From DASWUZ01 sp036401395 (GTDB lineage: Bacteria; Acidobacteriota; Terriglobia; Terriglobales; Acidobacteriaceae), in assembly GCA_036401395.1 (NCBI GenBank), contig DASWUZ010000166.1, positions 1 to 13,523 on the forward strand: a stretch of 13,523 nucleotides of DNA, written 5' to 3'. The translations under genes were made by a program, and so were the position numbers. Position 1 is the first letter of the stretch, and every line of letters starts with the position of its first letter. Shown one piece after another: positions 12,820 through 13,523 of this stretch. Under the pieces are notes generated by a model that saw only the letters and a list, made by a program, of their open reading frames with translations, made no database searches and was not told the origin of the DNA.

Positions 12820-13523
12820 TCAGCGAACAATCCGAGCCTCGATACTGCCATGAGGCTCATCGATTGGAACGAAAATTTGATTCGGATTGTTCTGGCCAAA
12901 CGGCTCCAGGTTCACCAGCAGACAATGCCGATTGGGCATCTTCAGCGTAATTTCCTCAACAGTCGCTACGGCAGCCAGAACAGCCTCGCCCATCGCATAA
13001 AGAGTGTGCTGCACTGACAAACTCACATGTTTAGCAAAGGTCTCAAGCAAGGTCCTGGCAATGGTTTCGCGAAGCTCCTCATACTTAACGCCTGTCAGGC
13101 CGACATTTCCAACATAGGTCCAGCTCGCAGTTAGCTCTGTCCCGAATAATCGGTCTGAAGTTTCCTTCAGAGTAGTAAGTTTGTCCGTGATAAATCCTTC
13201 AAAAGCAGAGTTGGCTGTTTTCAAGAGAACCAATCCTCTAAGTCCAGATACTACCCTCAGCTCGCCATTGCGGGAGTTCGCAACTATGGTTGTCTGCACA
13301 GCTGAGTCCCGTTGCTGAAATGTTGAAGGATGCAGTGAACCACCAACAGTAATATGCGCCCACCTTTTTTCGGCTATCTCAACTCTCGCGCTACAGGCCG
13401 CCACAGAAGCTCTCAGAAGGTAATCCGACAACTCCAGGGCGAACTCCTCAATACAATTGGCGACGGTGTCCCGCGCAAGCGAATACACGGCATTTTTCAT
13501 GGTATCGGTAGGAAGGATGCTAC
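12820..13523 (-). CDS. uox: Urate oxidase (uricase), C-terminal part, cut by right edge
   Basis: This is about 233 residues of a cofactor-free urate oxidase, which turns urate into 5-hydroxyisourate with O2. Typical length is near 290, so some 55-65 N-terminal residues, including the catalytic Lys, lie outside the window. The frame stays open through 13521, reading SILPTDT just before the internal Met at 13500, so that Met is not the start. By comparison with Aspergillus flavus uricase, active-site residues are kept: Thr-Asp of PTDT (T57/D58), Phe and Arg of SAFEGF...SDR (F159/R176), Gln of SVQHTLYAMG (Q228), and Asn and His of MPNRHC (N254/H256). The C-terminus IFVPIDEPHGSIEA is also typical. 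The visible part is intact and looks functional. One sampled line is about 50% G+C. Other purine-catabolism genes, if linked, would be to the right. Confidence 0.93.
   Translation of the reverse strand, partial: SILPTDTMKNAVYSLARDTVANCIEEFALELSDYLLRASVAACSARVEIAEKRWAHITVGGSLHPSTFQQRDSAVQTTIVANSRNGELRVVSGLRGLVLLKTANSAFEGFITDKLTTLKETSDRLFGTELTASWTYVGNVGLTGVKYEELRETIARTLLETFAKHVSLSVQHTLYAMGEAVLAAVATVEEITLKMPNRHCLLVNLEPFGQNNPNQIFVPIDEPHGSIEARIVR

Noticed and set aside
12820..13500. Urate oxidase read as a complete 226-residue gene starting at 13500
   Set aside because: The frame continues upstream (PTDT before the Met) and includes an active-site Thr-Asp, so the Met is internal and the gene is cut by the window edge rather than truncated.

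Overview
This window is bacterial chromosomal DNA, most likely from an acidobacterium (Terriglobales-like). That placement is inferred from the look of the proteins and the mix of genes; there is no rRNA or other marker to prove it. Genes are densely packed in short operons on both strands. No rRNA, tRNA, CRISPR array or insertion sequence was seen, and no gap between genes exceeds 300 bases.

Layout. (1) 1-674, minus: the N-terminal third or so of a copper-type P-type ATPase, running off the left edge, with a YHS domain and two heavy-metal-binding Cys motifs. Three sampled 60-base lines of it are 65-70% G+C by hand count, against about 45% in a sampled line of the neighbouring toxin gene. (2) 889-1590, plus: a FitAB/VapBC-type toxin-antitoxin pair with a probable autoregulatory site. 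(3) 1598-2302, minus: a HAD-family phosphoglycolate phosphatase. (4) 2449-2724, plus: a small zinc-ribbon protein of unknown role. (5) 8331 down to 2756, minus: a five-gene operon in transcription order araD (L-ribulose-5-phosphate 4-epimerase), a sodium:solute symporter, a 71-residue two-helix membrane protein, an L-fucose/L-arabinose-isomerase-family protein, and an M24-fold protein that appears to have lost most of its metal ligands. (6) 8597-11459, plus: lutA-lutB-lutC, the iron-sulfur L-lactate oxidation complex, diverging from the araD operon across a 265-base control region. (7) 11529-12689, minus: a dGTPase-like dNTP triphosphohydrolase. (8) 12820-13523, minus: the C-terminal part of urate oxidase, cut by the right edge.

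How the genes may work together. The centre of the window reads as a carbon-uptake and catabolism module. The symporter, perhaps with the small membrane protein, would import a sugar. The isomerase would convert an aldose (probably L-arabinose, judging by araD) to a ketose, and AraD would convert L-ribulose-5-phosphate to D-xylulose-5-phosphate. The kinase step is not encoded here, and neither is a local regulator. The divergent lutABC operon would oxidise L-lactate to pyruvate. The control region contains a perfect TATAAT with a poor -35 box, and an imperfect 20-base palindrome just upstream of it, which would suit regulated transcription. The most unusual pieces are the degenerate M24 protein and the small membrane protein inside the sugar operon, and the use of a fucose-isomerase-type enzyme beside a true AraD.
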